A stretch of DNA of 64,000 nt from Alphaproteobacteria bacterium (GTDB lineage: Bacteria; Pseudomonadota; Alphaproteobacteria; Reyranellales; Reyranellaceae). The stretch is taken from contig JAFKFL010000009.1 of NCBI GenBank assembly GCA_017308235.1, forward strand, positions 310,001-374,000, in the 5' to 3' direction. The position numbers and the translations under genes are program-made. The notes under the pieces are model-generated. The model was given only the letters and a program-made list of their open reading frames with translations, ran no database searches and was not told the origin of the DNA. Shown here piece by piece: positions 53,566 through 63,183 of the stretch (the first letter of the stretch is position 1; every line of letters begins with the position of its first letter).

Positions 53566-55149
53566 ATGAGTTCAGGTCTTGTCGGCCGCGAACCGTATCC
53601 GGCTGGCGGCATCTCCATGATCGGCCGTCGCGACTTTTTGGTCGCCACGGGACTCGGCTTGATGACTGGCGCCCACGCGGCAGTGGCGGCTTCGCCCGAC
53701 CAGCTGACGTGGGGCGTCCATGTCTCTCTCGCACCGACCTGGTTCGAGCCCGCCGAGGCATCCGGCATCATCACACCGTTCATGGTGTTCTATGCGCTGC
53801 ACGATGCAATGGTGAAGCCCATGCCGGGCTCCGCGCTTGCGCCGTGCCTTGCCGAATCGGTCAAGGCTTCGGAAGACGGCCGGTCCTACGAGTTCGTGAT
53901 CCGCGAGGGCGCCAAGTTCCACAACGGCGATCCGGTAACGCCGACCGACGTCAAATTCTCTTTCGAACGTTATCGCGGCATCGCGCACGGCCTGTTGCAG
54001 GAGCGGGTCGCCGCGGTCGAGGCGCTGGATGCCCACCGTGTTCGATTCCAACTGAAGGAGCCTTGGCCGGATTTCCTGACATTCTATGCGACGGCGACCG
54101 GATCGGGCTGGATCGTACCGAAGGCTTACCTCGAGAAGGTGGGTGACGACGGCTTCAAGAAGGCACCGATCGGCGCCGGCCCCTACAAGTTCGTCTCCTT
54201 CACTCCCGGAGTGGAACTGATCCTCGAAGCGTTCGATGGCTATTGGCGCAAGAAGCCGGCCGTAAAACGCCTCGTCTTCAAGGTGATCCCCGACGAAAGC
54301 ACCCGACTTGCCGCACTCAAGCTCGGTGAAATCGACGTTGCCTATTCGGTGCGCGGTGAGCTTGCCGAACAGTTGCGCAAGACGCCCGGCCTCGCCCTGA
54401 AGCCGGCCGTGGTGCAGGCGCCGTTCTGCCTCTATTTCCCCGACCAGTGGGACGAGAAGTCACCGTGGCACGACGTGCGGGTGCGAAAAGCCGCGAGCCT
54501 TGCGATCGACTGTAACGGGATCAACGAGGCCCTCACTCTGGGCTACTCGGAAGTCACCGGAAACTCGATCGTGCCCAAGGGATACGACTTCTACTGGCAA
54601 CCGCCCGCGCCTGAGTATGACCCGAAGAAGGCCAAGCAGCTTCTTGCCGAGGCGGGCTTCCCGCGCGGCTTCGACGCCGGCACCTATTTCTGCGACGCCT
54701 CGTACGCCAATATCGGCGAGAGCGTCGTCGACAACCTGTTGGCCGCCGGGATTCGCTGCAAACTACGACCGGTCGAGCGGGCCGCCTTCATCAAGGAATT
54801 TGGCGAGAAGAAATACAAGAACATCATCCAGGCCGGCCCTGGCGCCTTCGGCAATGCCGCGACTCGCATCGAGGCGCACCTGGTCAAGGGCGGCGTGTTC
54901 TCCTACGGCAGCTATCCGGATATCGACGCGCTCTACCAGCAGCAGGCGGCCGAACTGGATCGCGCACGACGCGAGGCCATCCTCTTCAAGATCCAGCAGC
55001 TGATGGTCGAGCGGACGATCTACGCGCCGATCTGGCAGCTCGCCTTCATCAACGGCATCGGATCGCGCGTGGGAGAGTCCAGCTTCGGCCGGATTCCGTT
55101 GTTTCCGTACACGTCACCTTACGAGGATATCACGCTGAAAGGCACGTAA
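53566..55149 (+). CDS. ABC transporter substrate-binding protein, peptide/nickel (SBP_bac_5) family, copy A
   Basis: 527 residues. A long n-region leads to a Tat-type signal (GRRDFLVATGLGLMTGAHAAVA). Then LTWGVHVSLAPTWFEPAE, FVIREGAKFHNGDPVTPTDVKFSFERY (family 5 signature) and APIGAGPYKFVSFTPG. GGGAGG precedes the ATG at 53566, which argues for the long n-region rather than the ATG at 53617. First gene of the Dpp/Opp-type operon running to 60.6 kb. Closely resembles the opposite-strand copy C. Confidence 0.93.
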   Translation: MSSGLVGREPYPAGGISMIGRRDFLVATGLGLMTGAHAAVAASPDQLTWGVHVSLAPTWFEPAEASGIITPFMVFYALHDAMVKPMPGSALAPCLAESVKASEDGRSYEFVIREGAKFHNGDPVTPTDVKFSFERYRGIAHGLLQERVAAVEALDAHRVRFQLKEPWPDFLTFYATATGSGWIVPKAYLEKVGDDGFKKAPIGAGPYKFVSFTPGVELILEAFDGYWRKKPAVKRLVFKVIPDESTRLAALKLGEIDVAYSVRGELAEQLRKTPGLALKPAVVQAPFCLYFPDQWDEKSPWHDVRVRKAASLAIDCNGINEALTLGYSEVTGNSIVPKGYDFYWQPPAPEYDPKKAKQLLAEAGFPRGFDAGTYFCDASYANIGESVVDNLLAAGIRCKLRPVERAAFIKEFGEKKYKNIIQAGPGAFGNAATRIEAHLVKGGVFSYGSYPDIDALYQQQAAELDRARREAILFKIQQLMVERTIYAPIWQLAFINGIGSRVGESSFGRIPLFPYTSPYEDITLKGT

Positions 55150-55186
55150 ACCCGGCTACAGGCGGCCACAGACTTTTGAGGGCGTC

Positions 55187-56107
55187 ATGACACGATACAT
55201 CACGCGAAGAGCTGCTTACTGCGCCTTGTCGCTGCTGTTGCTGTCGTTGACGATCTTCTTCTTCGTCCGGGTGACCGGCGACCCGGCAGCCTTGCTGGTC
55301 GAGCCGGGGGCCAGCGCGGCTGATATCGCTGCCATCCACCACAGGTTCGGCCTCGATCAACCGCTTTGGGTGCAATACGGCTTGTTCATGTGGAGCCTGG
55401 CGCACGGCGATCTTGGCCAGTCCTTCTACTACCAGACCCCGGTCATCGACCTCTACCTGTCGCGCCTGCCGAACTCGCTGATGCTCGCCGGTGTGGCGAT
55501 GGTGTTCTCGCTCCTGATCGGCATCCCGAGCGGCATCCTCGCGGCGGTGCGGGTCGGCCGTTTCTGGGACAGCGCCGGGAAGGTGTTCGCGCTGCTTGGC
55601 CTCTCGCTGCCCTCTTTCTGGGTCGGCCTGGTCCTGATCCTTCTCTTCTCGGTCTATCTGCACTGGCTGCCGTCGTCCGGCGCCGGAACCCCGCTTCATC
55701 TGATCATGCCGGCCTTCGCTTTGGGCTGGTATTTCGCGGCCGCGCACATGCGGCTGACCCGTTCTTCGATGCTCGATGTCCTGGGATCCGAGTACATCAA
55801 GCTCGCCCGACTCAAGGGCCTGCCCGAGGCGCTGGTGATCGCCAAGCACGCGTTCAAGAACGCGCTGATCCCGGTGCTTACCCTGGCCGGCATCAACCTC
55901 GTCATCATGGTCAACGTGGCCGTGGTGGTGGAGACGGTCTTTGCCTGGCCAGGGATCGGACGCCTTCTCTACGAGGGCATCACCTTCCGCGACTTCCCGG
56001 TGGTTCAGGGCGTCGTGCTGCTGGGCGGCGCGATGATCGTGGTCGTCAATCTGGCCATCGACATTCTTTACGCCGTCATTGACCCCCGCATCCGGTTGGA
56101 GAGGTGA
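55187..56107 (+). CDS. ABC transporter permease, DppB/OppB type
   Basis: 306 residues, six transmembrane helices. N-terminus YITRRAAYCALSLLLLSLTIFFFVRVTGDPA, LRGLDQPLWVQYGLFMWSLAHGDLGQSFYY-type region, and EAA loop KLARLKGLPEALVIAKHAFKNALIPVLT. C-terminal FAWPGIGRLLYEGITFRDFPVVQG is typical of the DppB group. Second gene of the operon, 37 bp after the binding protein. Confidence 0.94.
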   Translation: MTRYITRRAAYCALSLLLLSLTIFFFVRVTGDPAALLVEPGASAADIAAIHHRFGLDQPLWVQYGLFMWSLAHGDLGQSFYYQTPVIDLYLSRLPNSLMLAGVAMVFSLLIGIPSGILAAVRVGRFWDSAGKVFALLGLSLPSFWVGLVLILLFSVYLHWLPSSGAGTPLHLIMPAFALGWYFAAAHMRLTRSSMLDVLGSEYIKLARLKGLPEALVIAKHAFKNALIPVLTLAGINLVIMVNVAVVVETVFAWPGIGRLLYEGITFRDFPVVQGVVLLGGAMIVVVNLAIDILYAVIDPRIRLER

Positions 56108-56111
56108 CCCG

Positions 56112-57008
56112 ATGAGCGCACCCGCAGACGTCATCACCCTACCCTCTCCGCCGCGCACGGCCCGTCGTCGGGCGATCCGGCTGGGCGACATACCCATCGT
56201 GCCGGCAGCGATCCTCATCATCATCGCCCTGGTGGCAATTTTCGCCGACCAGCTTGCGCCGCATGATCCGGAGGTCGGCAAGCTGACGGCCCGCTTCAAG
56301 CCGCCGTTCTGGCAGAGCGGCGGCAGCACGCAATATCTGCTCGGCACCGATCAGCTCGGCAGGGATGTGCTGTCGCGGCTTATCTTTGGCGCGCGCGTGT
56401 CGATGGTCGTGGGCATCATGGCGGTGATCGTCGCCGGCGTCATCGGCACCGCCCTCGGGATCCTCTCGGGTTATCTCCGCGGCTGGGTCGACCAGGTCAT
56501 CATGCGCATTACCGATACATGGCTTGCCTTGCCGGCACTGACGTTCGCGATCTTCCTCGCCGCGATCGTCGGCCCCAGCATGTGGAATATCGTCATCATC
56601 CTCGGAGTCACCTACTGGACCCGCTATGCCCGCGTCATCCGCGGTGAGGTGCTTTCGCTCAGGGAACGCGAATTCGTGCAGCTGGCGATCGTCGCCGGCT
56701 GCTCGAAGTGGACGATCATGACGCGGCACATCCTGCCCAATGTCATCAACTCGGCGACCGTGCTCGGTAGCCTGATGCTCGGTGTCGTGATCATCACCGA
56801 AGCCACGTTGTCGTTCCTCGGCGTCGGTGTCCCGCCGCCCCAACCGGCCTGGGGCCTGATGCTGTCCGACGGCAAGCAGGGGCTGATGGTGGGCTACTGG
56901 TGGCTCACCGTGTTCCCCGGCTGCTGCATCATGCTGATGGTGTTGTCGGCCAATCTCCTGGGGGATTGGCTGCGAGTCAAACTCGATCCGCAGCTTCGGC
57001 AGCTCTGA
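56112..57008 (+). CDS. ABC transporter permease, DppC/OppC type
   Basis: 298 residues. Short cytoplasmic tail, transmembrane helix PAAILIIIALVAIFADQLAPHDP, then LLGTDQLGRDVLSRLIFGARVSM (DppC signature) and EAA loop REREFVQLAIVAGCSKWTIMTRHILPNV. The ATG at 56112 follows the dppB-like stop by 4 bp. Confidence 0.94.
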   Translation: MSAPADVITLPSPPRTARRRAIRLGDIPIVPAAILIIIALVAIFADQLAPHDPEVGKLTARFKPPFWQSGGSTQYLLGTDQLGRDVLSRLIFGARVSMVVGIMAVIVAGVIGTALGILSGYLRGWVDQVIMRITDTWLALPALTFAIFLAAIVGPSMWNIVIILGVTYWTRYARVIRGEVLSLREREFVQLAIVAGCSKWTIMTRHILPNVINSATVLGSLMLGVVIITEATLSFLGVGVPPPQPAWGLMLSDGKQGLMVGYWWLTVFPGCCIMLMVLSANLLGDWLRVKLDPQLRQL

Positions 57009-57010
57009 CC

Positions 57011-58024
57011 ATGGCCCGCGAACCGCTTCTGCGCCTGGAGAATCTCTCCACGCACTACATCTCGGCCCAAGGCACCCGAGTGGTGCGGGCCGTCGACGAG
57101 GTATCGCTCAGCCTCAATGCCGGCGAGACGCTGGGCATCGTCGGCGAAAGCGGCTCGGGCAAGAGCACGCTGGCGCTCACCATGTTGCGGGTGCTGCCGC
57201 CGGCGGCCCACATCGTCGGCGGCCGTATCCTGTTCGAGGGCGAGGACCTCGTGGCGAAGTCCGACGCCGACATGCGCGAGATCCGCGGCAAGCGCATCGC
57301 CATGATCCTGCAGGACCCGATGGCCTCGCTCAATCCGCTGTTCACGATCGGCAACCAGGTCGCCGAACCGATCCAGATCCACGAGAAGACACCGCGCTCG
57401 GCGTCGTGGACGCGGGCGCGCGAACTCTTGAAGGCAGTGCGCATTCCCTCGCCCGAGACGCGGGTCAGGCAATATCCTCACGAGATGTCGGGGGGCATGC
57501 GGCAGCGCATCGTCGGCGCTATCGGCATATCGTGCCAGCCACGTCTCCTGATTGCCGACGAACCGACGACCAGCCTCGATCTCACGATCCAGGCGCAATA
57601 CCTGAATCTGCTGCGCGAGCTGCAGCGTGCGCACGGGCTGGCGCTGATCTTCATCACCCACAATCTCGGCATCGTCGCCAAGATGTGCGACCAGCTTGCC
57701 GTCATGTATGCCGGCCGCGTCGTCGAGTCGGGATCGGTCTCGCGCATCTTCAATGCGCCAGCGCATCCCTATACCAGGGCGCTGCTGGGCTCGATCCCGC
57801 ATATGGGCGACCCGCAACACCGGCTGACCGCGATCGCCGGTCAGCCGCCCGATCTGGCCGCTTTGCCGCGAGGCTGCTCCTTTGCGCCGCGTTGCCCACA
57901 GGCTGTCGATCGCTGTCGCATCGAGGCACCTCCCGCCTTCAGTATTGGCGAAGGCCGGGTGGCGCGCTGCTGGCTGGCACGGGAGGTGAATACCGATCGC
58001 ACCACGTTAGCGGGAGCGGTCTGA
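57011..58024 (+). CDS. ABC transporter ATP-binding protein, DppD/OppD type
   Basis: 337 residues. Walker A GESGSGKST, Q-loop MILQDPMASLNP, signature PHEMSGGMRQRI, Walker B LLIADEPTTSLD, and H-loop THNLG. The C-terminal oligopeptide-transport extension contains GCSFAPRCPQAVDRCR, a Cys cluster that in this subfamily can bind an Fe-S cluster or metal. The start is 2 bp after the permease stop. Confidence 0.95.
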   Translation: MAREPLLRLENLSTHYISAQGTRVVRAVDEVSLSLNAGETLGIVGESGSGKSTLALTMLRVLPPAAHIVGGRILFEGEDLVAKSDADMREIRGKRIAMILQDPMASLNPLFTIGNQVAEPIQIHEKTPRSASWTRARELLKAVRIPSPETRVRQYPHEMSGGMRQRIVGAIGISCQPRLLIADEPTTSLDLTIQAQYLNLLRELQRAHGLALIFITHNLGIVAKMCDQLAVMYAGRVVESGSVSRIFNAPAHPYTRALLGSIPHMGDPQHRLTAIAGQPPDLAALPRGCSFAPRCPQAVDRCRIEAPPAFSIGEGRVARCWLAREVNTDRTTLAGAV

Positions 58025-59019
58025 TGCCGATCATCGAGGCCGAAGGGCTCACCAAACTTTTCCAGGCCAAGCGCGGATTGCTGGCCGCGGATCAGGGCGT
58101 GGTGCGGGCTGTGGACGGAATCTCGTTCACGATCGACGCCGGCCGTACGCTCGGGGTCGTGGGTGAGTCCGGTTGCGGCAAGACGACGACGGCCAAGCTG
58201 GTGCTTGGACTCGAAGAGCCGACCGGCGGACAGATGCGGTTCGAGGGCCGAGATCTGCGCACGCTCGATGCGGCGGGCCAACGGAACTACCGCAAATCGG
58301 TCCAGGCGGTGTTTCAGGATCCTTACGCCTCCCTCAATCCGCGCATGCGCATCGGCCAGATCGTCGGTGAGCCGTTGGTCACCAACGGCACGCGGGACGC
58401 CGGCGAGGTCAGGAAGCAGGTTCTGCGTCTGCTCGATCTTGTTGGACTTCCTGAACGCGCGGCCGACCTGTTCCCGCACGAATTCTCCGGCGGGCAACGC
58501 CAGCGCATCGCGATCGCGCGAGCGCTGGTGCTGTCCCCCAAACTGGTCGTGCTCGATGAGCCGGTCTCGGCGCTTGACGTATCGATCCGCGCCCAGATCC
58601 TCAATCTGCTGCGCGACCTGCAGCAGCAGCTCGGGCTTTCCTATCTGTTCATCGCCCACGATCTCGCCGCGGTGGCGCATATGAGCCATACGATCGTGGT
58701 GATGTATCTGGGCAAGATCGTCGAATGCGGCGATGCACGTTCGCTCGCGACAAATCCGAAACACCCCTACACCCGTGCACTTTTTTCGGCCGCGCTGCCG
58801 AGCCACCCCGACGAGCGGCGCGACGAGATCATCCTGCAGGGCGAGGTGCCAAGTCCATTGAAGCCGCCGGCGGGCTGCCGCTTCCATCCGCGATGCCAGC
58901 AGGCGATGGCACATTGCGGCAAGGACGAGCCGTTGCTGAGAAAGGCGCATGAACGCCTTGTCGCCTGTCACCTCTACACCGGCGCAACTTCAGGCGTGGA
59001 GGTTGCGCACCAGGCTTAG
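58024..59019 (+). CDS. ABC transporter ATP-binding protein, DppF/OppF type
   Basis: 331 residues. Walker [11 protein letters not shown]-loop [16 protein letters not shown], signature [18 protein letters not shown], Walker [13 protein letters not shown], and C-terminal [15 protein letters not shown]. Its ATG overlaps the previous stop by one base (TGATG). With the DppD-type subunit it forms the ATPase pair of the transporter. Confidence 0.95.
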   Translation: MPIIEAEGLTKLFQAKRGLLAADQGVVRAVDGISFTIDAGRTLGVVGESGCGKTTTAKLVLGLEEPTGGQMRFEGRDLRTLDAAGQRNYRKSVQAVFQDPYASLNPRMRIGQIVGEPLVTNGTRDAGEVRKQVLRLLDLVGLPERAADLFPHEFSGGQRQRIAIARALVLSPKLVVLDEPVSALDVSIRAQILNLLRDLQQQLGLSYLFIAHDLAAVAHMSHTIVVMYLGKIVECGDARSLATNPKHPYTRALFSAALPSHPDERRDEIILQGEVPSPLKPPAGCRFHPRCQQAMAHCGKDEPLLRKAHERLVACHLYTGATSGVEVAHQA

Positions 59020-59032
59020 TTGGGGGGCATAC

Positions 59033-60586
59033 ATGGCTCTCTTCGGACGCCGCCGGCATATGGCGCTGTTCATGGCACTGCTGCTCGCAGTGCCCGCGTG
59101 CGGCATCGCGGCAGCGCTTGCCGGACAGCCGGAGCCGAAGGGCAAGGCGGTCATGGCGTGGCATGTGACGATCTCGCCCAGCTGGTTCGACCCGTCGACC
59201 GCACCGCCGCAGATCACCCCCTTCGGCATGCTCTACGCCATCCATGACGCACTCGTGCGGCCGTATCCCGGGCAGAAAATGGGCCCGAGCCTCGCCGAGA
59301 AATGGGAGGAGAGCGAAGACGGCAAGACCTACACCTTCACGCTGCGCCAGGGCCTGACGTTCCACAACGGCGATCCGCTGACGGCGGACGACGTGAAGTT
59401 CAGCTTCGACCGCTACAAGGGCGCCGGCGCGTCGATCCTGCATGACCATGTCGAGGCGGTCGAGATCGTCGATCCGCGGCTGGTGCGCTTCCATCTCAAG
59501 GAAGCCTGGCCCGACTTCATGACGTTTCTCGGCACCACTGCCACCGCCGCCGGCATTGTCGTGCCGAAGCATTACATCGAGCAAGTGGGCGACGACGGCT
59601 TCAAGAAACATCCCGTAGGCGCCGGTCCCTACAAATTCGCCAGCACCAAGCCAGGCATCGAGGTCGTGCTCGAGGCCAATCCCGGCTACTGGCGGCGTGT
59701 GCCGAGCGTCAAGACGCTGGTGATGCGCAGCGTTCCCGAAGCGACGACGCGAGCGCTGATGGTGAAAACCGGCGAGGCCGATATCGGCTATGTGCTCGAC
59801 GGCCCCGATGCGCAGTCCCTGAAGGGCGTGCCGGGTGTCCAGATCGTCGCGAGCAAGCATGCCTCGATCTTCTGGATCGAGTTCGCCAAACAGTGGGACA
59901 TGAAATCGCCATGGCACGACCCGCGGGTGCGGCTGGCTGCCAACTATGCGCTCAACCGCAAGGAAATCAGCGAGGCGGCCTGCCTAAGTTTCTGCCCTCC
60001 GGCGGGTGTGATCGTGCCGCGCGTCATGGATTTCGCGCTCCAGGTCGACGCCTTGCCCTACGATTTGCCCAAGGCCAGGCAGCTCCTTGCCGAGGCCGGG
60101 TTTCCCAACGGTTTCGACGCCGGCGAGTTCTCGGCGATTCCCGGTTTCCCGACGGTCGCAGACGCAGTGGTCAACGACCTCAATGCCGCCGGCATCCGCG
60201 TCAGGCAGCGCCAGATGGAGCGGGCGGCCTTCTATGCAAATTGGCAGGACAAGAAGTTGCCCGGGCTTTACATGGTCGCCTCGGGGAATTCCGGCAACGC
60301 GGCAAGCCGGGTCGACGCCTTCATCTATTCGAAAGGCGCTTATGCCAATGGCGGCTATCCCGACATCGACGAACTGTTCCTGGCCCAAGCCAAGGAACGC
60401 GACGTCGCGAAGCGCGAAGCGATGCTGCACAAGATCCAGCAACTGACGATCGACCGGGTCATGTTCGCGCCGGTCATGGATCTCCGCGCGCTGATGGCGA
60501 TTGGCCCGCGTGTCACCAAGCACACGATCACCGACGTCTGGATGAGCCCGTTCCCCTCTTACGAGGACATGGAAATCAAGGACTAA
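59033..60586 (+). CDS. ABC transporter substrate-binding protein, SBP_bac_5 family, copy B
   Basis: 517 residues. N-terminal signal (RRRHMALFMALLLAVPACGIAAALA), then MAWHVTISPSWFDPSTAP, FTLRQGLTFHNGDPLTADDVKFSFDRYKGA and HPVGAGPYKFASTKPG. GGGGGG lies five bases before the ATG at 59033. It ends the transporter operon, which is therefore flanked by a binding protein at each end. More divergent from copies A and C than they are from each other. Confidence 0.93.
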   Translation: MALFGRRRHMALFMALLLAVPACGIAAALAGQPEPKGKAVMAWHVTISPSWFDPSTAPPQITPFGMLYAIHDALVRPYPGQKMGPSLAEKWEESEDGKTYTFTLRQGLTFHNGDPLTADDVKFSFDRYKGAGASILHDHVEAVEIVDPRLVRFHLKEAWPDFMTFLGTTATAAGIVVPKHYIEQVGDDGFKKHPVGAGPYKFASTKPGIEVVLEANPGYWRRVPSVKTLVMRSVPEATTRALMVKTGEADIGYVLDGPDAQSLKGVPGVQIVASKHASIFWIEFAKQWDMKSPWHDPRVRLAANYALNRKEISEAACLSFCPPAGVIVPRVMDFALQVDALPYDLPKARQLLAEAGFPNGFDAGEFSAIPGFPTVADAVVNDLNAAGIRVRQRQMERAAFYANWQDKKLPGLYMVASGNSGNAASRVDAFIYSKGAYANGGYPDIDELFLAQAKERDVAKREAMLHKIQQLTIDRVMFAPVMDLRALMAIGPRVTKHTITDVWMSPFPSYEDMEIKD

Positions 60587-60610
60587 CACTGGATCCGAAT
60601 ATGGTGAAAC

Positions 60611-60768
60611 CGCCTCACCCTGAGGAGCGGCCGCAGGCCGCGTCTCGATTCGCGCGGGGTAACCCCCGCGCTGTGGTGGGAACGAGCACCTCGCCTGTTG
60701 CTCATCCTTCGAGACGCGCGCTTCCGCGCATGTGAATGCGCTTACGCGCGCTCCTCAGTATGAGGTGG
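60611..60768. repeat. Large imperfect palindrome between convergent binding-protein genes
   Basis: Outer arms CCTCACCCTGAGGAGCG (left) and CGCTCCTCAGTATGAGG (right) pair; next inward, GCGTCTCGA pairs with TCGAGACGC. Smaller nested stems (GCGCGGGG/CCCCGCGC) occur inside. It fills almost the whole gap between convergent genes, where it could stop transcription from both sides. It looks like a dispersed intergenic repeat of the kind common in large alphaproteobacterial genomes. Confidence 0.7.
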
Positions 60769-60772
60769 TTCT

Positions 60773-62359
60773 CTAGGTCGCCTTCAGCGTGAGATCCTCA
60801 TAGGGCGCGGTATAGGGGAAGTCGGGGATCAAGCCGAAGCCTGACTCGCCGACGCGCGGCCCGATACCGTTGATGAACGCAAGCTGCCAGATCGGCGCGG
60901 CGACGGTCCGCTCGTGGACCATCTGCTGGATCTGCGCGACCAACTCGCTGCGCTTCTTCTGGTTGAGCTCGGCCGCCTGCTTCTCGAACAGATCATCGAT
61001 GTCCGGATAACTGCCGTAGGCATAGGTGCCGCCCCCGACGATGAAGGCGGCCAGCCGGGTCGCGGCGTTGCCGAAGGCGCCGCTCGCTCCCTGCACGACG
61101 TTCTTGTACTTCTTGTCGCCCCAGGATTTCAGGAATGCGGCCCGCTCGATCGGCCGCAGCCTGATGCGGATGCCGATCTCGGCGAAATTGTTGAGCACGG
61201 CCTCGGCGAGGTTGGCATAGGAAGCGTCGCAGAACAGCTCGCCGGCATCGAAGCCACGGGGATGACCTGCCTGGGCAAGCAGTTGCTTCGCCTTGACCGG
61301 ATCGCGTTCCGGCATTGGCGGCTGCCAGTACATGTCGAAGCTCGCAGGGATGATGCTGCCGGTGATCTTGGAATATCCAAGGGTCAGCGCCTGGTTGATG
61401 CCGTCGCGATCGATCGCCAGGCTGGCGGCCTTGCGCACCCGCTCATCGTGCCACGGCGACTTCTCGTCCCATTGGTCGACAAAGGAGAGCCAGAACGGTG
61501 CGGCAAGGACGACCGGCTTCAGCGTGAGTCCCGGTTTTCGCTGCAGTTCTTCGGCCAACTCGCCGCGGATCGAATAGACGATGTCGACCTCGCCACGGCT
61601 CAGTGCCGCAAGCCGCGTTGCCTCGTCGGGAATGACCCGAAACACCAGACGCTTGACGCTCGGCGCCTTGCGCCAGTAGCCGTCAAAGGCTTCGAGCACC
61701 AGCTCGACCCCGGGATTGAACGAGACGAACTTGTAGGGACCGGCGCCGATCGGAGCCTTGAGATAGCCATCGTCGCCAACCTTCTCGACATACTTCTTTG
61801 GCACGATCCATCCGGCGCCCGTCGCCTGGCCGTAAAAGGTCAGGAAATCCGGCCACGGTTCCTTGAAGTGGAAACGCAGACGCTGGGGGTCCAGAACTTC
61901 GATCGATGCAATGCGGCTCGCCATCAGATCGTGCGACGCGCCGCGGTAGCGTGTGAACGAGAACTTCACATCCTCGGCCGTCACCGGATCGCCGTTGTGG
62001 AAGGTCGGCCCCTTGCGCAGCACGAATTCGTAGTTGAGCAAATCTTCGGACGCCGTCCACGACTCGGCGAGGCAGGGCGCGAACGGCTGGCCAGGCATTG
62101 GCTTCAACATCGCGTCGTGCAGCGCATAGAGGATCATGAACGGCGTGATCAGGCCCGACGTCTCGGCCGGGTCGAACCAGGTCGGGGCAAGCGACACATG
62201 GACGCCCCAGGTGAGTTGCCCCTGGGGTGCTGCGGCGGTGGGGCCAGCGGCGCCTGCGGCCAAGGCACCGGCGGCAAGGGCTAACGCATCGCGACGCGTA
62301 AATGACATAATTTGACGGCCGGGCGACATCGTCCCGGCGCTTCCCAGGCGTTGAGTCAT
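60773..62359 (-). CDS. ABC transporter substrate-binding protein, SBP_bac_5 family, copy C
   Basis: 528 residues with a Tat-type signal (SFTRRDALALAAGALAAGAAG). LTWGVHVSLAPTWFDPAETSG and APIGAGPYKFVSFNPGVELVLEAFDGYWRK are almost word for word those of copy A. The ATG at 62359 has AGGAG seven bases upstream; a frame to 62398 exists. Convergent with the transporter operon and without its own permease, so it probably feeds the same transporter with another ligand. Confidence 0.92.
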   Translation of the reverse strand: MTQRLGSAGTMSPGRQIMSFTRRDALALAAGALAAGAAGPTAAAPQGQLTWGVHVSLAPTWFDPAETSGLITPFMILYALHDAMLKPMPGQPFAPCLAESWTASEDLLNYEFVLRKGPTFHNGDPVTAEDVKFSFTRYRGASHDLMASRIASIEVLDPQRLRFHFKEPWPDFLTFYGQATGAGWIVPKKYVEKVGDDGYLKAPIGAGPYKFVSFNPGVELVLEAFDGYWRKAPSVKRLVFRVIPDEATRLAALSRGEVDIVYSIRGELAEELQRKPGLTLKPVVLAAPFWLSFVDQWDEKSPWHDERVRKAASLAIDRDGINQALTLGYSKITGSIIPASFDMYWQPPMPERDPVKAKQLLAQAGHPRGFDAGELFCDASYANLAEAVLNNFAEIGIRIRLRPIERAAFLKSWGDKKYKNVVQGASGAFGNAATRLAAFIVGGGTYAYGSYPDIDDLFEKQAAELNQKKRSELVAQIQQMVHERTVAAPIWQLAFINGIGPRVGESGFGLIPDFPYTAPYEDLTLKAT

Positions 62360-62480
62360 ATCCCTGCTCCTGGGCCCCCTCTGCGTGGAGCCTCGCACCT
62401 AGTCTACGCCCGCAGACTATCGATGTCTGCCGTGGGTAAGCAAAAAGCAGGGACTGAGGTGCCCGAAGCGTTGTCCGCCG

Positions 62481-62855
62481 TCAGGCCTTCACCCGGTCTT
62501 TCGGCAACTTGTCGGCCGTCTGCAGCATCAGCCGCTCCACGCGGCCGCCCTGCACCAGGTGGGTCTGCAGGACCTCGTCGATGTCTTCCTTGTTCGCGAC
62601 CGAATACCAGACGCCTTCGGGATAGACGACGACGGTCGGCCCGAGCTCGCAGCGGTCGAGACAACCGGCATTGTTGATGCGGACTCTCTTGAGTCCCAGC
62701 TCCCTTGCCCGGGTTTTCATGTAGTCGCGCAGCTCCTCGCTGCCCTTGTCGGCGCAGCAGCCTCGCGGGTGGCCAGCCGGTCGCCGGTTGGTGCAACAGA
62801 AGACATGGGCTTCGTAATAGGGCTCGGGATCGGTCGGCTTCTGACGTGCACTCAT
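62481..62855 (-). CDS. Thioredoxin-like [2Fe-2S] ferredoxin
   Basis: 124 residues. Cys pattern of the thioredoxin-fold 2Fe-2S ferredoxins: HVFCCTNRRPAGHPRGCC in the first half and NNAGCLDRCELGPTVVVYPEGVWY in the second, with VANKEDIDEVLQTHL after it. Small soluble electron carrier; partner unknown. Lies 7 bp after the DUF6489-like gene on the same strand. Confidence 0.92.
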   Translation of the reverse strand: MSARQKPTDPEPYYEAHVFCCTNRRPAGHPRGCCADKGSEELRDYMKTRARELGLKRVRINNAGCLDRCELGPTVVVYPEGVWYSVANKEDIDEVLQTHLVQGGRVERLMLQTADKLPKDRVKA

Positions 62856-62862
62856 AACGACT

Positions 62863-63120
62863 TCATTCCTTCTTGCCCGAGGCGATGTTGGCGAGCTGCG
62901 TCCAGAAGGCCTGCTGGATCTGCTGCATTTGCTCCACCCCCTGCATCGAGGCTGGCAGCCAAGTCTTGAAGATGGTTTCGGGATTCATCGCATCAAGGCT
63001 CGACCGCAGGCGCTCCTCGATCTCGCCCATCACCCGGTCCTGCATCGGCTTGAGGTCGGGCAGGCCGAAGAAGGCGCGTGCCTCCTCGGGCGTGCAGGTC
63101 ACTTCGACATTCACCTTCAT
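62863..63120 (-). CDS. Small DUF6489-like protein
   Basis: 85 residues: MKVNVEVTCTPEEARAFFGLPDLKP, then helices DRVMGEIEERLRSSLDAM and QGVEQMQQIQQAFWTQLA. Conserved in alphaproteobacteria as a short protein of unknown function, probably a helical hairpin after a short beta strand, reminiscent of phasin-like tails. GAGAG precedes the ATG. Divergent from the ammonia-lyase gene. Confidence 0.85.
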   Translation of the reverse strand: MKVNVEVTCTPEEARAFFGLPDLKPMQDRVMGEIEERLRSSLDAMNPETIFKTWLPASMQGVEQMQQIQQAFWTQLANIASGKKE

Positions 63121-63183
63121 GATTCTCTCCGGTTTGCGGCAGCTTAGGCGATCTTGGGCCGGCGGACCATGCTATGACCGGTC

